From NCBI GenBank assembly GCA_001313065.1, contig BBFD01000112.1:1-12163 (forward strand): DNA of 12,163 bases, given 5' to 3'. The notes beneath the pieces are model-generated. The model saw only the letters and a list, made by a program, of their open reading frames with translations, was not told the origin of the DNA and made no database searches. The stretch's first letter is position 1; each line of letters starts with the position of its first letter. Below are positions 9,665 to 12,163 of the stretch, one piece after another. This DNA comes from Silvimonas sp. JCM 19000 (lineage in GTDB: Bacteria; Pseudomonadota; Gammaproteobacteria; Burkholderiales; Chitinibacteraceae). The position numbers were made by a program, and so were the translations under genes.

Positions 9665-11059
9665 ATGACCAAGACCGTCGAAATTGATGTTGCAGTAATT
9701 GGCGCTGGCACCGCTGGCCTGGCCGCATATCGTGCCGCCCGTATGAATGGCAAAACCGCGGTGGTCATCGAAGGCGGCCCGTATGGCACCACGTGTGCGC
9801 GCGTTGGCTGCATGCCGTCCAAATTGTTGATCGCTGCGGCCGAAGCGGCCCATGAACTGCGGCATACCGCTGCTTTTGGCGTGCATGTGGATGGCCAGAT
9901 CCGGGTCAACGGACGTGAAGTCATGGACCGGGTCAAACGCGAGCGCGATCGCTTTGTGGGTTTTGTGGTGCGCGGCGTTGAAAACATTCCGGCCGAAGAC
10001 AAACTGGTGGCTATGCCCGCTTTGTGGACAACACCACGCTGTTGGTGAACGAAGAAATCACGGTTAAAGCCTCGCGCGTGGTCATTGCCACCGGTTCCAG
10101 CCCGGCCGTGCCGGAAGCGTTCCATGTGTTTGGCGACCGGCTGATCGTCAACGACGACGTTTTTTTTGCCTGGGATGATTTGCCCGGCAGTGTGGCGGTG
10201 TTTGGTCCCGGCGTTATCGGTCTGGAACTGGGCCAGGCCTTGTCGCGCTTGGCGTAAAAGTGCGCTTGTTTGGTGTGCGCGGTGGCGTCGGGCCGCTGTC
10301 TGATCCGGCCATTCGTAGCTATGCCAAAAAAAAGTCTTTGCCGAAGAATTCCACTTCGACCCGGATGCAAAGATCATCAAGATGGGCCGCGAAGGCGACA
10401 GAGCCTGCATCACCTATGTAAATCTGCAGGGCGAAGAAGTTACCGAGCATTTTGATTACGTACTGAGCGCGGCCGGTCGTACCCCCAACGTGAGCAAGCT
10501 GGGCCTGGAAAATGCCGGAATCGAGCTGAACGCGCGTGGCGTACCGGTGTTTGATCCGGAAACCCTGCAATGTGGCACCGCGCCGATCTTTATTGCGGGC
10601 GATGCCAACAACGTGCTGCCGCTGCTGCACGAAGCCGCCGACGAAGGTAAAACTGCGGGTACTAATGCGGCGCTGTATCCGCATGTGGTGCCCGGCCTGC
10701 GCCGTGCCACCATCGGCGTGGTGTTCTCCGATCCGCAAATCGCCATGGTGGGCAAGCGCTTTATCGATTTGCGCGAAGGCAGCTTTGTGACCGGGGAAGT
10801 GAGCTTTGAAGATCAGGCGCAGCCGCGTGATGTTGAAGAACAAAGGCCTGATGCATGTCTACGCCGATGCTGACACCGGCATGTTCCTTGGCGCTGAATG
10901 GATAGGCCGCGTGCCGAGAACATTGCGCATACGCTGGCGTGGTCATTGCAACAGGGGCTGACCATTGCCGAGATGCTGGATATGCCGTTCTACCATCCGG
11001 TCATTGAAGAGGGCCTGCGCACCGCTTTGCGCGATGCGTTTGCCAAGCTCGAAGCATAA
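9665..11059 (+). CDS. Dihydrolipoamide dehydrogenase-like flavoprotein disulfide reductase (frameshifted)
   Basis: Cytoplasmic FAD- and NAD(P)H-dependent disulfide reductase, about 465 residues restored. It shows the FAD loop [12 protein letters not shown] (11-22), redox disulfide CARVGC (Cys44/Cys49), NAD loop [14 protein letters not shown], second FAD motif IFIAGDANN and the C-terminal base pair in FYHPVIEEG (His-Glu). This is the family often labelled dihydrolipoyl dehydrogenase. No 2-oxoacid dehydrogenase gene is nearby; it follows a peroxiredoxin-glutaredoxin, so it may serve a redox-defence role instead (inference). AGGAA (9652-9656) precedes the ATG. The frame breaks at GG 10009-10010 and GG 10251-10252 (one G lost each), A8 at 10326-10333 (six expected), 10816-10820 (two bases lost in GGGCCGC) and CC 10907-10908 (one C lost). 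The T8 at 10160-10167 may add an extra Phe in frame. Conserved sequence continues through every break. Confidence 0.9.
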
Positions 11060-11081
11060 AAGCGCCGTGGCAGGCATAGAA

Positions 11082-11109
11082 GGGGAGGACGATTCCTGCC
11101 CTTTTTTTT
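11082..11109 (+). terminator. Rho-independent terminator after the flavoprotein gene
   Basis: GGGGAGGA, CGAT loop, TCCTGCCC (one internal G/G mismatch), then eight Ts, 22 bases after the stop. An alternative stem, GGCAGG (11069-11074) with CCTGCC (11095-11100), is also possible. It probably ends the redox unit. Confidence 0.75.
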
Positions 11110-11307
11110 ACGTCTATGCCTTGCACCGGCTCATCCTTCCGGGCGACGGCAAAGTGCGCCGCCAGACACTATCCTGTAGCATATCGCCCTGCGCGTCGCC
11201 CCCGCGCCTGGCCTTGCGCACCCTCGCGACGCCACTCAAGCTGTCGTGCCAGCGCAGTCATCCCGCCACCGTAGCGGACCCGTCAACCCGGGGCGCTGGA
11301 GTTCACC

Positions 11308-12159
11308 TTGAAGCCTTTTTTTTCGCGATTATTGTTGGCGCTGACCGCTGTGCTGGCGCTGGCCAACCTGGCTCACGCCGATGAGGCTGGCCCGGCGCTC
11401 AAAGCCAGATACCAGACGCTGACCGACAAGTTGCAACACAACGCGTTTAACCAGCCGGTGTATCTGGAATCGGTGCAGACCTCGAGCAACCTCAAGGGCG
11501 ATGTCTACGCGGTCATCGACCAGCCGTTTGCCACGTTTGCCGCTGCGGTGAACAAACCGGAAAACTGGTGCGACATCCTGATCCTGCATCTGAATATCAA
11601 ATACTGTCGCGCTGGCGCGTCGGCCACCGATTTGCTGGTTTATACCGGCCGTAAGATCGAGCAGCCGCTGAAAGATGCCTACAAACTGCAGTTTGCCTGG
11701 CATAGCGATGCCAGCAGCGCCGATTATTCCAAGGTCAGCCTGCAAGCGGGCGCGGGCCCGATGGGGACCAAGGATTACCACATCGTGCTGGAATCAGTGC
11801 CGGTGGATGCTGGCCACACGTTTATCCATCTCTCTTATGCCTATGGCTTTGGCGTGAGCGCGCGGCTGGCGATGCAGACTTATCTCAGCACCGTGGGTAG
11901 CGATAAAGAAGGCTTTACCGAAGTGGATAGCAAGCCCGTCGGCGGCGTGCGCGGCCTGGTTGAGCGCAACACCATGCGCTATTACCTGGCGATTGCCGCC
12001 TACCTCAAATACCCGACCTCGCCGGACAAGCGCGATACGTGGTGGTTTGACGCCACCGAGCATTACCCGGACCAGCTCCATGAAGTCGAAAAAAAAGACG
12101 ACTACCTGACCATGAAGCGTAACGAATACAAACGCCAGCAATCCGCGCCCGACGCGTAA
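11308..12159 (+). CDS. Exported protein of unknown function
   Basis: I do not recognise the family with confidence. 283 residues, starting at a TTG preceded by GGAG with 6 bases of spacing; no nearby ATG keeps the signal peptide. Residues 1-25 are a clear Sec signal (KPFFSR, then a Leu/Ala-rich core, cleavage after AHA), so the mature protein is periplasmic or secreted. The body mixes beta-type and helical stretches, with two cysteines at about 88 and 100 (WCDIL, KYCRA) that could form a disulfide. The tail is highly charged, with KRDTWWFDATEHYP and a Lys/Arg-rich end. The layout faintly suggests a START/SRPBCC-like fold, which is a guess. The frame is uninterrupted, but T8 (11316-11323) and A8 (12089-12096) may each hide added residues. 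It follows a terminator, so it probably has its own promoter, which I cannot identify. Confidence 0.8.
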   Translation: MKPFFSRLLLALTAVLALANLAHADEAGPALKARYQTLTDKLQHNAFNQPVYLESVQTSSNLKGDVYAVIDQPFATFAAAVNKPENWCDILILHLNIKYCRAGASATDLLVYTGRKIEQPLKDAYKLQFAWHSDASSADYSKVSLQAGAGPMGTKDYHIVLESVPVDAGHTFIHLSYAYGFGVSARLAMQTYLSTVGSDKEGFTEVDSKPVGGVRGLVERNTMRYYLAIAAYLKYPTSPDKRDTWWFDATEHYPDQLHEVEKKDDYLTMKRNEYKRQQSAPDA

Positions 12160-12163
12160 GGCA

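Noticed and set aside
11110..11307. Promoter for the exported protein
   Set aside because: Scattered TATCCT and TAGCAT hexamers around 11168-11182 lack a matching -35, so no call is made.

Overview
The window reads as a piece of a moderately GC-rich proteobacterial chromosome. Gene content and protein style point to Betaproteobacteria, perhaps Neisseriales/Chromobacteriaceae; this is inferred from the look of the proteins, not from a marker gene. No RNA gene, insertion sequence, phage gene or CRISPR array is visible.

Layout. (1) Positions 1-1161, minus strand: the N-terminal part of fadH (2,4-dienoyl-CoA reductase), running off the left edge. Just upstream is a PsrA/FadR-like inverted repeat. 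(2) Positions 1162-1595: a divergent, gene-free regulatory region with a candidate promoter and overlapping inverted repeat facing right. (3) Positions 1596-7528, plus strand: a complete tripartite RND efflux operon in the order outer-membrane factor, membrane-fusion protein, HAE1-type pump. It resembles MexHI-OpmD and closes with a textbook terminator at 7573-7600. (4) Positions 7680-8510: a monoacylglycerol lipase/lysophospholipase-like alpha/beta hydrolase. (5) Positions 8673-11109: a thiol peroxide-defence pair. A peroxiredoxin-glutaredoxin fusion sits behind a promoter with an 18-bp perfect palindrome, followed by a dihydrolipoamide-dehydrogenase-like flavoprotein disulfide reductase and a terminator. 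(6) Positions 11308-12159: an exported protein of unknown function starting with TTG.

The genes make sense as membrane and stress physiology: fatty-acid oxidation, drug or metabolite efflux, lipid hydrolysis and peroxide reduction. The peroxiredoxin-glutaredoxin/flavoprotein pair is the most coherent functional unit after the efflux operon.

The strongest global signal is technical. Seven of the eight genes carry frame disruptions although the encoded protein stays conserved on both sides of each break. The lesions fall into two classes: A runs that are 1-2 bases too long (some in compensating pairs that leave an open frame but scramble 12-22 residues), and single-base losses in short G/C runs. 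A/T runs of 7-8 bases are also strikingly common. I read this as uncorrected sequencing or consensus error, so the split genes are annotated as single CDSs. I did not find a convincing new biological system. The best biological leads are the palindromic control sites and the hairpins around the redox pair.
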